From NCBI GenBank assembly GCA_022843925.1, contig JALHMS010000004.1:204200-268199 (forward strand): a DNA stretch of 64,000 bases, written 5' to 3'. This DNA is from Burkholderiales bacterium. GTDB taxonomy: Bacteria; Pseudomonadota; Gammaproteobacteria; Burkholderiales; Ga0077523. Below, in pieces: positions 27,463 to 36,265 of this stretch. A model generated the notes under the pieces. The model was not told the DNA's origin and did not search any database. It saw nothing but the letters and a program-made list of their open reading frames with translations. Position 1 is the stretch's first letter; each line of letters starts with the position of its first letter. The translations under genes were made by a program, and so were the position numbers.

Positions 27463-29226
27463 TCAGCGCCGCGAGGGCCGGGCGACCGGGCCGGGCGGGC
27501 AGGGGCGACGATTGGTCTTTCGTACATCGACCCGGCATCCGGGCGTCGATCCGGCCGTGGCACCGACCACTGCAGGCTTCCCCGCCACCGCCGATCGACC
27601 CAGGGGCGGACGGTTCTCGCCACGCGGCGGCATCGCCCGCGGGGGGCGGTCGTTCATGGCGGTGGCGTCGAACACGGCGAACTGCATGCCCGTCGCTGCC
27701 GCCGTCACGGCCCGACCGCGTCCCCCCGCATCTGCGGATTCCGCGAGCGGCGGGAGCGGGTCCGGAGTGTCGGAGCGCGCGAGGTGCGCGCGGGCCAACG
27801 GTGGATTGCGCGCGAAGTACCGCTTGATGCCGCCGGCGATGGCGCGGGCGAGCTTCTCCTGATAGACCTCGTCGGTGAGGCGTGCCTCCTCCTCGGGATT
27901 GCTGATGAACGCGGTCTCGACGAGGATCGACGGCATGTCCGGTGCCTTCAGGACGGCGAAGCCCGCCTGCTCCACACGGGACTTGTGCAACGAGTTCACG
28001 GCACCCAGTTCGCCCAGCACGGCGCGTCCGAGCTTCAGGCTGTCGTTGATGGTGGCGGTCTGGGAGAGATCGAGCAGCACTTTCTTCAGGAACGGATCCG
28101 GCACATCGATGTTCACGCCACCGATGAGGTCGGCATCGTTCTCGCGCTTGGCGATCCAGCGTGCCGCCGCCGACGTGGCGCCCCGCTCCGAGAGAGCGAA
28201 CACGGAGGATCCGCGGGCGTTGGGTTTCACGAAGGCGTCTGCATGGATCGACACGAAGAGGTCCGCCTGGACCGACCGCGCCTTCACCACGCGGGCCTGC
28301 AGCGGCACGAAGTAATCGGCATCGCGAACGAGCACCGCACGCATGTTGGGCATGCCGTCCACCACCTCCTTCAGCTTCCGGGCGATGGCGAGCGTGACGT
28401 GTTTCTCGAAGGTCCCGTTGTGGCCCTTCGCACCCGGATCCTCGCCGCCATGGCCGGCGTCGACCGCGACAGTGACGAGCCGCTCCACACGCTGTTCGAC
28501 AACGGGTGGTTCGACCGCGGAGGGCTTGGCTGCGACGGGTGTTGCCGCCGGCTTCGCCTGTGCCTTGTCGGGTGCGGGCTCCGCGGGCTTGTCGTTCTTC
28601 CTCGCAACGGTGGGCGCCGGGGGTTCCGGAACGACATCGGGTGTCCGGGCAGACGATGGCGGTGTTTCGGAGGGCACCGTACCGGCAGGCCCACGGTCCG
28701 GGGAGGGCGCGCGGTCGATCGTGGGCTCAGGCATCGCAGGTGCGCCGGGGGGCGCGACCAGGGGGGCCTTGGACTCCAGGAGCGCCATCACGGCATCCTT
28801 CCGCTCCCGCGGCAGGAGTTCGAGGAGCATCCGATGCGGCGCAGCGCGGCCCTCGGGTTTCTGCTGGGTCGACTTCGGTTGCGCATCGACCTTCAGGTCG
28901 ATCACGACCCGCAGGATCCCCGGACGGAAACGGCCGACGCGGACGGCCTTCACGACGGGATCGCCCGCGTTCACCTGGGCGGCGAGGCCCTCGAGTACAC
29001 GGAAATCCTCGGTCGATTCGATGTCGACCACCACCCTGGCAGGATCGGCGATCGTGAACATCCGGTAGCTAAGAGGGGTGCCCGACTCGAAGGTCAGCCG
29101 GGTGGCGTCGGCGCCGGACACGACCCGAGCCGTGGTGATCGATGGCGCGGCGAACATGGTTCCGGGAAGGCAGAGCACAGCGAGCAGCAGCGCCGTGCCG
29201 AGGCGTCCGAGCCCGGAGAACATCAT
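27463..29226 (-). CDS. amiC: N-acetylmuramoyl-L-alanine amidase
   Basis: A 587-residue zinc amidase that splits septal peptidoglycan in the periplasm. A signal peptide (residues 1-27) leads to an AMIN domain (about 28-135), a Pro/Ala-rich linker (140-250) and the amidase_3 domain with DAGHGGEDPGA, SIHADAF and ILVETAFISNPEEE. After the domain ends at about residue 470, about 110 further residues rich in Pro, Arg and Ala follow without recognisable fold. ATG 29226 overlaps the tsaE stop as ATGA; an upstream TTG is less likely. mutL, its usual downstream partner, is 8.3 kb away on the same strand. Confidence 0.92.
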   Translation of the reverse strand: MMFSGLGRLGTALLLAVLCLPGTMFAAPSITTARVVSGADATRLTFESGTPLSYRMFTIADPARVVVDIESTEDFRVLEGLAAQVNAGDPVVKAVRVGRFRPGILRVVIDLKVDAQPKSTQQKPEGRAAPHRMLLELLPRERKDAVMALLESKAPLVAPPGAPAMPEPTIDRAPSPDRGPAGTVPSETPPSSARTPDVVPEPPAPTVARKNDKPAEPAPDKAQAKPAATPVAAKPSAVEPPVVEQRVERLVTVAVDAGHGGEDPGAKGHNGTFEKHVTLAIARKLKEVVDGMPNMRAVLVRDADYFVPLQARVVKARSVQADLFVSIHADAFVKPNARGSSVFALSERGATSAAARWIAKRENDADLIGGVNIDVPDPFLKKVLLDLSQTATINDSLKLGRAVLGELGAVNSLHKSRVEQAGFAVLKAPDMPSILVETAFISNPEEEARLTDEVYQEKLARAIAGGIKRYFARNPPLARAHLARSDTPDPLPPLAESADAGGRGRAVTAAATGMQFAVFDATAMNDRPPRAMPPRGENRPPLGRSAVAGKPAVVGATAGSTPGCRVDVRKTNRRPCPPGPVARPSRR

Positions 29227-29699
29227 GTCAGTGTCTGATCCAGCCAATGCTCACCTCGTTTCGAACGCGCCACCAGCACAGCGGATCTGCCGCCGTCATC
29301 CAGCGGCGAAAGATCGATCTCGAGATCCGGTGGCGGCAACTGCGGACCTGCTTTCTCCGGCCATTCGACGATGCAGATCGATGGGCCGTCGAAGTGTTCG
29401 AGGAGCCCGGAATCGCGCAATTCGGCGGGTTCGTCGAATCTATAAAAATCAAAGTGGTACAAGGATAAACTAGAAAACTCGTAAGGTTCAACCAGAGAAA
29501 AGGTCGGACTCTTCACCCGCCCCTCGAATCCGAGGGCCCGGAGCAGGCCCCTGACCAGGGTGGTCTTGCCCGCACCGAGATCGCCGTGGAGGTACAGGCG
29601 GGACGAGGGAGAGACTCCCCGCGCGAGCCGGCGACCCAGGTCCAGGGTGTCCGACTCGTCCGGCAGCCTCAGCGTGCGTGGCGCACGGTCCTGCGTCAT
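29223..29699 (-). CDS. tsaE: tRNA t6A biosynthesis ATPase TsaE
   Basis: A 158-residue P-loop ATPase (YjeE family) required with TsaB and TsaD to make threonylcarbamoyladenosine in tRNA. LHGDLGAGKTTLVRGLL is near residue 40, followed by SPTFSLVEPYEF and HFDFYRF. The ATG at 29699 overlaps the LysR gene's stop by four bases and its own stop overlaps amiC by four, so three genes are chained by ATGA junctions. Confidence 0.95.
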   Translation of the reverse strand: MTQDRAPRTLRLPDESDTLDLGRRLARGVSPSSRLYLHGDLGAGKTTLVRGLLRALGFEGRVKSPTFSLVEPYEFSSLSLYHFDFYRFDEPAELRDSGLLEHFDGPSICIVEWPEKAGPQLPPPDLEIDLSPLDDGGRSAVLVARSKRGEHWLDQTLT

Positions 29700-30610
29700 C
29701 GCCTGCTCCCCAGAGGATGCTTCACGACATAGGCAGCGACCACCTCGAGGAACATCTGGAGCGTCGGCAGATCGTCGCCACGGCGCCACGCGAGTCCGAC
29801 CTCCGTGAGTGGGCTCTTTTCCACGAGGTGCCGGTACACGACCCCGGTGCGCCCCATGTGTTCCATGGAAGCGGGAATGAGTGCCACGCCGATCTCGGCC
29901 GAGACGAGACTCACGATCGTCTGCATCTGGATGGCCTCCTGCTCCAGCCGCGGGCTGAAGCCGACGCGGCGGCAGAACGCGAGGATGTCGTCGTGCAGTC
30001 CGGGCGACATGCGCCGCGGCGTGAAGATGAAGGGTGCGTCGGCGAGCGCCGCGAGCCGGATCGGCCCGGGCGTGGCGGCCAGGGGATGACGCGCTGGCAG
30101 TGCTGCGACCAGCGGCTCGCGATGCACGGCCCGGACGTCCAGCGATGCCACGTCGATGGGTGGAAGGACGAACGCGAGGTCGATGCGACCGTCGGCGAGG
30201 TCGTGCACCAGCAGGTCCGTCGTCGCCTCGCGCAGGGTGAGACGCACGCCCGGGGCGCGCACGCGGAAGTCGTGGAGCAGTGGCGGCAGCACGTTGTAGT
30301 CGGCGACGCTGACGAACCCCAGGGCCAGTTCCCCGGATTCGCCCCGGCTCGCCCGCTGCGCGGCGAGGACGGCATCGGCCGTGCGCTCGAGGATCTGTCG
30401 CGCCTCGCGGAGGAACACCTCGCCGGCCTTCGTGAGCGCCACCTTCCGCTGCGTGCGCTCGAGCAGCCGCGCACCCACCGTCTCCTCCAGCGCGCGGATC
30501 TGCATCGACAGCGGAGGTTGGGAGATGTGGAGGCGCACTGCGGCGCGACCGAAGTGGAGTTCCTCCGCCACGGCCACGAAGTACCGGAGGTGGCGCAGTT
30601 CCAGATTCAT
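29696..30610 (-). CDS. LysR family transcriptional regulator
   Basis: A 304-residue LysR regulator. The helix-turn-helix occupies residues 1-60 (LRHLRYFVAVAEELHFGRAA, ISQPPLSMQIRALEE), followed by an inducer-binding domain of the BenM/CatR-like kind. The start at 30610 gives the typical MNLELRHLRYF opening. It is divergent from ilvD with a 131-bp gap that carries a T-N11-A site; control of ilvD and itself is an inference from layout. Coupling to tsaE by overlap is unusual. Confidence 0.92.
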   Translation of the reverse strand: MNLELRHLRYFVAVAEELHFGRAAVRLHISQPPLSMQIRALEETVGARLLERTQRKVALTKAGEVFLREARQILERTADAVLAAQRASRGESGELALGFVSVADYNVLPPLLHDFRVRAPGVRLTLREATTDLLVHDLADGRIDLAFVLPPIDVASLDVRAVHREPLVAALPARHPLAATPGPIRLAALADAPFIFTPRRMSPGLHDDILAFCRRVGFSPRLEQEAIQMQTIVSLVSAEIGVALIPASMEHMGRTGVVYRHLVEKSPLTEVGLAWRRGDDLPTLQMFLEVVAAYVVKHPLGSRR

Positions 30611-30620
30611 AGCCAGAAAG

Positions 30621-30633
30621 TATCGAAACGCGA
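30621..30633. promoter_or_regulatory. Candidate LysR-type T-N11-A site
   Basis: The 13-bp element TATCGAAACGCGA lies 10 bp upstream of the LysR start in the LysR-ilvD gap, with ATCG/CGAT half-sites around it. It fits the T-N11-A pattern of LysR operators, a loose pattern that occurs often by chance. Confidence 0.3.
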
Positions 30634-30741
30634 TCGACAATATATTAGACGCCTGATCGCCGGGGGCCGCAAACTGCGCGGCTGCGTCGATCGACACCGG
30701 TTGGCGCCCAATCCAAGACGACCACAAGGCGGAGGTGTTCC

Positions 30742-32421
30742 ATGGCGGACAACTGGCGTTCCAGACTGATCACGGGCGGCATCAACCGTTCCCCGAACCG
30801 CGCGATGCTCCGGGCCGTCGGCTTCGGTGACGACGATTTCCAGAAGCCGATCGTGGGCGTGGCGAACGGCCACTCCAACATGAACCCCTGCAATGCCGGC
30901 ATCCAGCCGCTCGTCGACCGCGCCATGGCGGCGCTGCGAGACGCCGGGGCGATGCCCCAGGTGTTCGGCGTGCCGACCGTCACGGACGGCATCGGCATGG
31001 GCACGGAGGGGATGAAGTACTCGCTCGTGTCGCGCGAGGTGATCGCCGATGCGATCGAGACCTCCACCAACGGCCAGATGATGGACGGCGTTCTCGTGGT
31101 CGGTGCGTGCGACAAGAACATGCCCGGCGGCATGATGGCCATCGCGCGCATGAACGTGCCGGCCATCTACGTGTACGGCGGCACCATCAAGCCGGGCAAG
31201 TGGAAGGGCCAGGACCTCACGATCGTCAGCGCCTTCGAGGCCGTGGGCGCCTTCACCGCCGGCAAGATGTCGCAGGAAGACTACGACGGTATCGAGCGCA
31301 ATGCCTGTCCGACCGTCGGCGCGTGCGGCGGCATGTACACCGCCAACACGATGTCGTCGTCGTTCGAGGCTCTGGGCATGAGCCTGCTGGGCTCGTCGCA
31401 GATGGCGTCCCCCGACCCCGAGAAGGCCGACTCCGCCGAGGCTTCCGCCCGGGTGCTGGTCGAGGCCGTCAGGAAGGGTCTGAAGCCGCGCGACATCATC
31501 ACGCGGAAGTCCATCGAGAACGCCGTGTCGCTGATCATGGCGACGGGCGGGTCCACCAATGCAGTGCTGCATTTCCTGGCGATCGCCTCGGCCGCCGAAG
31601 TCGATTGGTCGATCGACGACTTCGAGCGCGTGCGGAAGGTGACGCCGGTGCTGTGCGACCTGAAGCCGTCGGGCCGTTTCGTCGCCACCGACTTCCATCG
31701 TGCGGGTGGTGTGCCCGTGGTGCTGAAGATGCTGCTCGACCATGGCCTGCTGCACGGTGACTGCATGACGATCACCGGCCGCACCATCGGCGAGGAACTG
31801 CGCGCGATGAACCCGGTGCGCCGCGACGACCAGGAGGTGATCCGCGCCTGGGACAACCCGATGTACAAGCAGGGTCACCTGGCGATCCTGAAGGGCAACC
31901 TCGCCACCGAAGGTTGCGTCGCGAAGATCACCGGTCTGAAGAACCCGGCGATCACCGGTCCGGCCCGCGTCTACGACTCCGAGAACGAGACGATGGAAGC
32001 GATCGTCGCCGGCAAAGTCAAGGCGGGCGATGTGGTCGTGATCCGGTACGAAGGCCCGAAGGGCGGACCCGGCATGCAGGAGATGCTGGCACCGACGTCC
32101 GCGCTCATCGGTCAGGGCCTCGGGGAGTCCGTGGGTCTCATCACCGATGGCCGCTTCTCCGGCGCGACCTGGGGCATGGTCGTGGGTCACGTCGCGCCCG
32201 AAGCCTTCGTGGGCGGCAATATCGCGCTCGTGAAGGACGGCGATTCCATCACGATCGACGCGCACAAGCTCCTCATCCAGGTGAACATCTCCGACGAGGA
32301 ACTCGCGAAGCGCCGCGCCGAATGGAAGCAGCCGGAACCGCGCTACAAGCGTGGCCTGATGGGCAAGTTCATCAAGCTCGTGTCGACGGCCTCGAAGGGC
32401 GCGGTCACGGACCAGTTCTGA
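30742..32421 (+). CDS. ilvD: Dihydroxy-acid dehydratase
   Basis: A 559-residue iron-sulfur dehydratase for the penultimate step of valine, leucine and isoleucine synthesis. The cluster cysteines appear in [11 protein letters not shown] and [16 protein letters not shown], and the later [19 protein letters not shown] block is canonical. ATG 30742 follows GGAGG at normal spacing. It is close in function to the threonine dehydratase at 58406, the committed step of isoleucine synthesis, though far away. A terminator-like hairpin follows. Confidence 0.96.
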   Translation: MADNWRSRLITGGINRSPNRAMLRAVGFGDDDFQKPIVGVANGHSNMNPCNAGIQPLVDRAMAALRDAGAMPQVFGVPTVTDGIGMGTEGMKYSLVSREVIADAIETSTNGQMMDGVLVVGACDKNMPGGMMAIARMNVPAIYVYGGTIKPGKWKGQDLTIVSAFEAVGAFTAGKMSQEDYDGIERNACPTVGACGGMYTANTMSSSFEALGMSLLGSSQMASPDPEKADSAEASARVLVEAVRKGLKPRDIITRKSIENAVSLIMATGGSTNAVLHFLAIASAAEVDWSIDDFERVRKVTPVLCDLKPSGRFVATDFHRAGGVPVVLKMLLDHGLLHGDCMTITGRTIGEELRAMNPVRRDDQEVIRAWDNPMYKQGHLAILKGNLATEGCVAKITGLKNPAITGPARVYDSENETMEAIVAGKVKAGDVVVIRYEGPKGGPGMQEMLAPTSALIGQGLGESVGLITDGRFSGATWGMVVGHVAPEAFVGGNIALVKDGDSITIDAHKLLIQVNISDEELAKRRAEWKQPEPRYKRGLMGKFIKLVSTASKGAVTDQF

Positions 32422-32443
32422 TCCCGACGCTCCAGTCGGCCGG

Positions 32444-32500
32444 AACCCCCCATCGCTGTCGGGCGCCTCGCGCATCCCGGCGGCGTGGGGGGTTTCGTTT
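32444..32500 (+). terminator. Terminator-like hairpin after ilvD
   Basis: AACCCCCCA at 32444-32452 pairs with TGGGGGGTT at 32486-32494, followed by a T-rich tail (ttcgttttc). The 33-base loop is long, but the stem and tail fit an intrinsic terminator. Confidence 0.5.
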
Positions 32501-32518
32501 TCCGGTGAGCCCGACTTC

Positions 32519-33436
32519 GTGAAGCATCTTCCCCCCTCCCTGCTCGGCGTGCTCGCGGCGGTCGCCTCGAGCACGCTGGGCGGCTCGGCCATCGTGGCCA
32601 CCCGCTTCGTCGTGCCGGAAGCGGGTGTGCTTCCGACCATCTTCCTGCGGTTCGCCGGCGCCGCGCTGATCATGCTGGCCATCACGCTCCCCCGCATGCG
32701 GCTCGAGGTGAAGGCCCGGGATCTCCCGATCGTGTGCGGCCTCGCCCTCATGCAGTTCGTGCTCTTTCCGTGGTGCTTCACGCAGAGCCTCACGTACATC
32801 CCGGCAGCGCGCGGGGCCCTGGTGCTGTCGACCCAACCGCTGATCACGCTCGCTTTCGCGGCCATGGCGGGGCGGGAGCGGATCACGCTCACGAAGGTGG
32901 CCGGCGGTCTTCTGGCGCTGGTGGCGGTGGTCTTCGCACTGGGCGACCGCGTGGAGGCGGGTGGCGGGGACGCCTGGCGCGGCGATCTCTTCATGTTCGG
33001 TGCGGCACTCTCGGGGTCGGTCTACAACGTGGCCGCGAGCTATGCGCTCAGGAAGTATCGGGCGCTCGTGGCGGCGTCGGTGATGTTGCCCACCGGTGCG
33101 ATGGCGATCGCGGCCATGCTCGTCTGGCAGGGGGACTATTCGGGATTCGCGCGGATCGATGCTGACGGCTGGACGGCCGTGGTGTGGCTGATGACGTTCG
33201 GGGGGGCGGGGACGTTCTTTCTCTGGATCTGGGCGCTGGAGCACACGGCGCCATCCCAGGTGGCGCTTGCGGTGACGTTCAATCCGCTGGCCGCTGCCAT
33301 CCTCGGCGCATTCGTCCTGCAGGAGCCCGTGACCTGGCGGCTGGCCGTGGGGCTGGCCGGCATCATCGGATCACTGCTTCTCGTGAACGGTGCGGCCCTC
33401 AGGGCCTCGTTGCGGCGGGACAAAGGCTCGGGCTGA
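32519..33436 (+). CDS. DMT/EamA family transporter
   Basis: A 305-residue inner-membrane protein with ten hydrophobic helices in two EamA repeats (about 10-135 and 155-290). Family members export amino acids or other metabolites; the substrate cannot be read here. GTG 32519 precedes MKHLPPSLLGVLAA-like sequence. It is distinct from the second DMT gene at 38815. Confidence 0.88.
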   Translation: MKHLPPSLLGVLAAVASSTLGGSAIVATRFVVPEAGVLPTIFLRFAGAALIMLAITLPRMRLEVKARDLPIVCGLALMQFVLFPWCFTQSLTYIPAARGALVLSTQPLITLAFAAMAGRERITLTKVAGGLLALVAVVFALGDRVEAGGGDAWRGDLFMFGAALSGSVYNVAASYALRKYRALVAASVMLPTGAMAIAAMLVWQGDYSGFARIDADGWTAVVWLMTFGGAGTFFLWIWALEHTAPSQVALAVTFNPLAAAILGAFVLQEPVTWRLAVGLAGIIGSLLLVNGAALRASLRRDKGSG

Positions 33437-33451
33437 GCCGCGCCTCGGGAT

Positions 33452-33913
33452 TCAGAACAACTCGATGTCGCCCGAATCCATGTCGGTCTGCGCCACGCTC
33501 TTGTGGGACACCGACTGGAACAGCACTTCGGCGTCCGTGTGCATCGACGAGAGGGCGTCGCGTAGCGAAAGCGGATCGTTGCAGTGCTCCACGGCGACCG
33601 AGAGGCGGGTGACGAGCTCGTGGAGTACGGCCTTCCGGCGGCGCACGTGCTCGATCAGCTGACTCGCCATGTCTTCGAACTGCAGCGTCGAGATGCCCGT
33701 CGAGAAGTGCTCCCTCAACAGGAGCCCGGTGTCGTCGTCCGCGAGGGTGTGGGGTTCGATGCCGGCGAAGCTGTTGGAAAGCGCCGTGACCGTGCTGGTG
33801 ATGATCCCCCGGAGCTGGTCCAGTTCGGTGTCGAGTTCGGCGAACTGATCCTGCAGTCCGCGCAGTGTGGCCGACGCGATCGGTGCACTCGCCTGCATTG
33901 CGCTGTATCCCAT
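33452..33913 (-). CDS. CheZ-like chemotaxis phosphatase candidate
   Basis: A 153-residue helical protein. The helix near residue 77 reads LQFEDMASQLI, matching the CheZ active-site pattern (QxxDxxxQ with acidic and amide residues), and the C-terminus ends in SGDIELF, a short acidic-hydrophobic tail similar to the CheY-docking tail of CheZ. Similar segments also occur at the C-terminus of some chemoreceptors, so a stand-alone receptor-derived protein is the alternative. No che operon is adjacent; an Aer-like receptor lies at 59746. It is convergent with the DMT gene. Confidence 0.55.
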   Translation of the reverse strand: MGYSAMQASAPIASATLRGLQDQFAELDTELDQLRGIITSTVTALSNSFAGIEPHTLADDDTGLLLREHFSTGISTLQFEDMASQLIEHVRRRKAVLHELVTRLSVAVEHCNDPLSLRDALSSMHTDAEVLFQSVSHKSVAQTDMDSGDIELF

Positions 33914-33980
33914 GCATCTCCCCTGTTGTCAGCGTCTGCCGTTCGTGGCTTATCGGATACCCGACGCCGGGGTTGAGGCA

Positions 33981-34424
33981 TCACCAGTAGTACCAATAGG
34001 GCAGGGGTCCCCGGAAGCCTGGATAGGGGAAGGGGGGGCCCCAACCCCCCCAGCCGCCTCCCCAGCCGCCCCAGTACAGACCCTGGTACCGCATGCGCGC
34101 GTCGAATTCCACCGCACCGAGGTAGGCCTGCTGGAGATGGTCCAGCACGTCGTCCGGCACACCCTGTTCGCGCAGCCTGGCGAACTCGGACCCCGTCAAC
34201 GGGAGCACGGTGCGGGTATCGCGCAGGCGCTGGATGATGTCGGACGACGGTGTTTCCGCTTTCACGAGGCGGACGATGTCGTCGGTCGTCAGAGGATCCG
34301 GCCGCTTCAGCGCGCCTGCGCAACCCGAGAGGACGGCCAGCGCCACGGAGGCAATCAAGGCCCGGCGGATCCGGCCGGGGCGGTCAGGGGGCGGCATCGA
34401 CCGCCGGTGGAAGCTCGGCATCAT
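33981..34424 (-). CDS. Lipoprotein with Gly/Trp/Tyr-rich tail
   Basis: A 147-residue predicted lipoprotein. The signal segment RRALIASVALAVLSGC ends in a lipobox (LSGC) at about residue 35. The mature part has a helical domain (DDIVRLVKAETPSSDIIQRL) of a kind common in small lipoproteins. Its last 30 residues are extremely rich in Gly, Trp, Tyr, Pro and Phe. ATG 34424 is chosen from GAGGAG upstream. The first 41 bases overlap the end of the membrane protein gene upstream. Confidence 0.75.
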   Translation of the reverse strand: MMPSFHRRSMPPPDRPGRIRRALIASVALAVLSGCAGALKRPDPLTTDDIVRLVKAETPSSDIIQRLRDTRTVLPLTGSEFARLREQGVPDDVLDHLQQAYLGAVEFDARMRYQGLYWGGWGGGWGGWGPPFPYPGFRGPLPYWYYW

Positions 34425-34839
34425 CGGGTCTCCTCGCGAGGGTGTGGGCGGTCCGCAGCGCATACGCTGCCAGCACCGCGTGGGGAAGGATGTTCGACGG
34501 ACTTGGTGGTGCCCCGAGAGACATCAACCCGGCCAGGAGCAACTCCGAACCAGCGAAGAACCACAGGAACAGGATCATCGGACCCGTGCCGTTTCCCCTC
34601 GACGGTGGCCCGGGAAACCAGCGCCTGGCGAGGGAACCCGTCCCGAGCGGGACGAGCAGGGCCAGAAGGCAGAAGGGTGCGAAGAAGACGCCCGTCACGC
34701 CGCCCACGCCGGCGCCGGCCTGCCAGCTGGTCCAGAGGAATCCGAGCGCGACGACCGCGACGTGCGTACCGACGGCGAGGGCCGTCGAGGTGAAGAGCAG
34801 GAGGGATACGGCGGGCGGCGTGGTGGCGATGCTGGGCAT
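34384..34839 (-). CDS. Small hypothetical membrane protein
   Basis: A 151-residue protein with four likely transmembrane segments (about residues 9-35, 42-65, 86-108 and 115-130) and a hydrophilic tail. No family recognised. Its 3' end overlaps the lipoprotein gene by 41 bp, indicating a two-gene transcript. Confidence 0.65.
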   Translation of the reverse strand: MPSIATTPPAVSLLLFTSTALAVGTHVAVVALGFLWTSWQAGAGVGGVTGVFFAPFCLLALLVPLGTGSLARRWFPGPPSRGNGTGPMILFLWFFAGSELLLAGLMSLGAPPSPSNILPHAVLAAYALRTAHTLARRPDDAELPPAVDAAP

Positions 34840-34969
34840 GGGGATCGTCGATGTGTCTCGGCTGGTTGGAGTGCGCGGCGGATCACCGGTTCATCGTCAC
34901 GGCACTGCGTCGCGGGCTTACACTCGAAAGAGTCCCGTCGGGTCGGGGCATCGAAACCTGGAGCCGATC

Positions 34970-35287
34970 ATGCGTCAGAAATCCATCCTTCCCGCAGTGC
35001 GCGTCCGTGCCATCCTCGGCGCTGCGCTCCTCTCAGGTGGCGCGCTGTTTTCCGGTGTCACCACAGCCGGAGATCTCGGCCGGGGTCAGGCCCTCCACGA
35101 CACCTTCTGCGTCGCCTGTCACGCGCCCGCGCTGTACCAGCGCGAGGACCGTCTCGCGAACACCTATCTCGAGATCCGTCAGCAGGTGGAGCGCTGGCAG
35201 GCGAACGCCCGGTTGCGGTGGAGCCCGCAGGACATCGAGAGTGTTGCCGAGTTTCTGGCGAACCGGCATTACAAGATCCCGTACTGA
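34970..35287 (+). CDS. Small c-type cytochrome
   Basis: A 105-residue monoheme cytochrome c. A signal peptide (residues 1-36, ending near TTAG) is followed by the heme motif CVACH at about residue 50 in the order typical of class I cytochromes. A distal methionine ligand is not obvious after the CxxCH: the mature part lacks a Met, so the sixth ligand may differ or be open. The ATG at 34970 follows GGAG. It could be an electron carrier or a sensor; neighbours do not tell. Confidence 0.8.
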   Translation: MRQKSILPAVRVRAILGAALLSGGALFSGVTTAGDLGRGQALHDTFCVACHAPALYQREDRLANTYLEIRQQVERWQANARLRWSPQDIESVAEFLANRHYKIPY

Positions 35288-35339
35288 TCGCGTCCCGTCC
35301 CGCGGGCGGTCGTCGCGCCGCTCGCGCCCACCTCCCGGA

Positions 35340-35555
35340 TCAGGCCCGGTCGTCGGGTGCCAGTTGCCGCTCCAGCCATACGATCTGATCCTTCAGCAGC
35401 AGCTTGCGACGTTTCAGGCGTCGCACCTGGAGTTCGTCCTGCAGCGGAGATTCGACCATCCTGGCGATCGCCTCGTCGAGATCGCGATGTTCCACCTTCA
35501 GTGCAGCCAACTGGTGGAGGATGGCCTCGTAGGCCTCCGGTTCTCCTTCCATCAT
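35340..35555 (-). CDS. YdcH family (DUF465) protein
   Basis: A 71-residue helical protein with the YdcH signature: LKVEHRDLDEAI followed by VRRLKRRKLLLKDQIVWLERQL. Function unknown; members are small coiled-coil proteins. Its ATG overlaps the stop of the intradiol dioxygenase as ATGA, placing it third in this minus-strand operon. Confidence 0.85.
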   Translation of the reverse strand: MMEGEPEAYEAILHQLAALKVEHRDLDEAIARMVESPLQDELQVRRLKRRKLLLKDQIVWLERQLAPDDRA

Positions 35556-36265
35556 CTCTCCCGTTGCAGCAGGGCGTGGCCCAGCACGATGTCGAAACGC
35601 CCCGTCATCGGCGCGGTGCCGTCCGTCGGACCCTCGAGCGCCACGATCAGCAGATCGCGTTCCCGGGCGTCCCGCACGCGCGTCAGCAGGAAATCGGTCG
35701 CGTTCTCAGGGGCACCGGCGAGGTACATCTGGGTGTGGAACGGTCCGAATCCGCGGCCCTTCAGAGCGAAGTGGATGTGTGGTGCCCGACCCGGATACGG
35801 CAGGGGCCGGATCGTGCGGAAACGATAGCTGCCATCCCGGGCCGTCACCGTGCGCCCGAACCCCTGGAAGTACGGATCGACCGGCAGATCGCTGTCGTCG
35901 TCGGGGTGGTGGTACCGCCCGTACCCGTTCACCTGCCAGATCTCGATGGCAACGTCGGCCACCGCCTGCCCGCGCAGATCGATGACCACGCCCCCGATGT
36001 CCGTGATCACGCCTTTCGCGCGCCCCGAGCGCCCGCGTACCTGCGTGAGATCGTTGTCCTGGTCCGGTGGCAGAACCAGAGGATAGAAGGGGCCCTGCAT
36101 CTGGGCCGGTGTGGCCGGGGCACCCGGCCCGGCGGCTGCGGCGAGCGCGAGCGCGGGGGTCAGCGCAAGGGCTGCGCCGGCGCCGAGAAGTCGGCGGCGG
36201 GGGAGGCCACTCTCCTGCGATGGTACGGAGAGGCGGCGCATTGTCTGGGTGGGGATCGGCGGCAT
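35552..36265 (-). CDS. Exported intradiol ring-cleavage dioxygenase
   Basis: A 237-residue protein of the protocatechuate 3,4-dioxygenase beta-chain family. All four ferric iron ligands of the family are recognisable: Tyr in GRYHH, Tyr in RPLPYPG and the two histidines of APHIHF. The N-terminus carries a twin-arginine-like signal (PRRRLLGAGAALALTPALALA), so the protein is probably Tat-exported with its iron loaded. This differs from the cytoplasmic PcaGH enzymes and matches the exported single-chain dioxygenase group whose substrates are poorly known. Its ATG overlaps the upstream stop by one base (TGATG). Confidence 0.87.
   Translation of the reverse strand: MPPIPTQTMRRLSVPSQESGLPRRRLLGAGAALALTPALALAAAAGPGAPATPAQMQGPFYPLVLPPDQDNDLTQVRGRSGRAKGVITDIGGVVIDLRGQAVADVAIEIWQVNGYGRYHHPDDDSDLPVDPYFQGFGRTVTARDGSYRFRTIRPLPYPGRAPHIHFALKGRGFGPFHTQMYLAGAPENATDFLLTRVRDARERDLLIVALEGPTDGTAPMTGRFDIVLGHALLQRER

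Noticed and set aside
30607..32994. 795-codon minus-strand frame opposite ilvD
   Set aside because: Shadow; IlvD motifs are all on the plus strand and the LysR gene occupies the adjacent minus frame.
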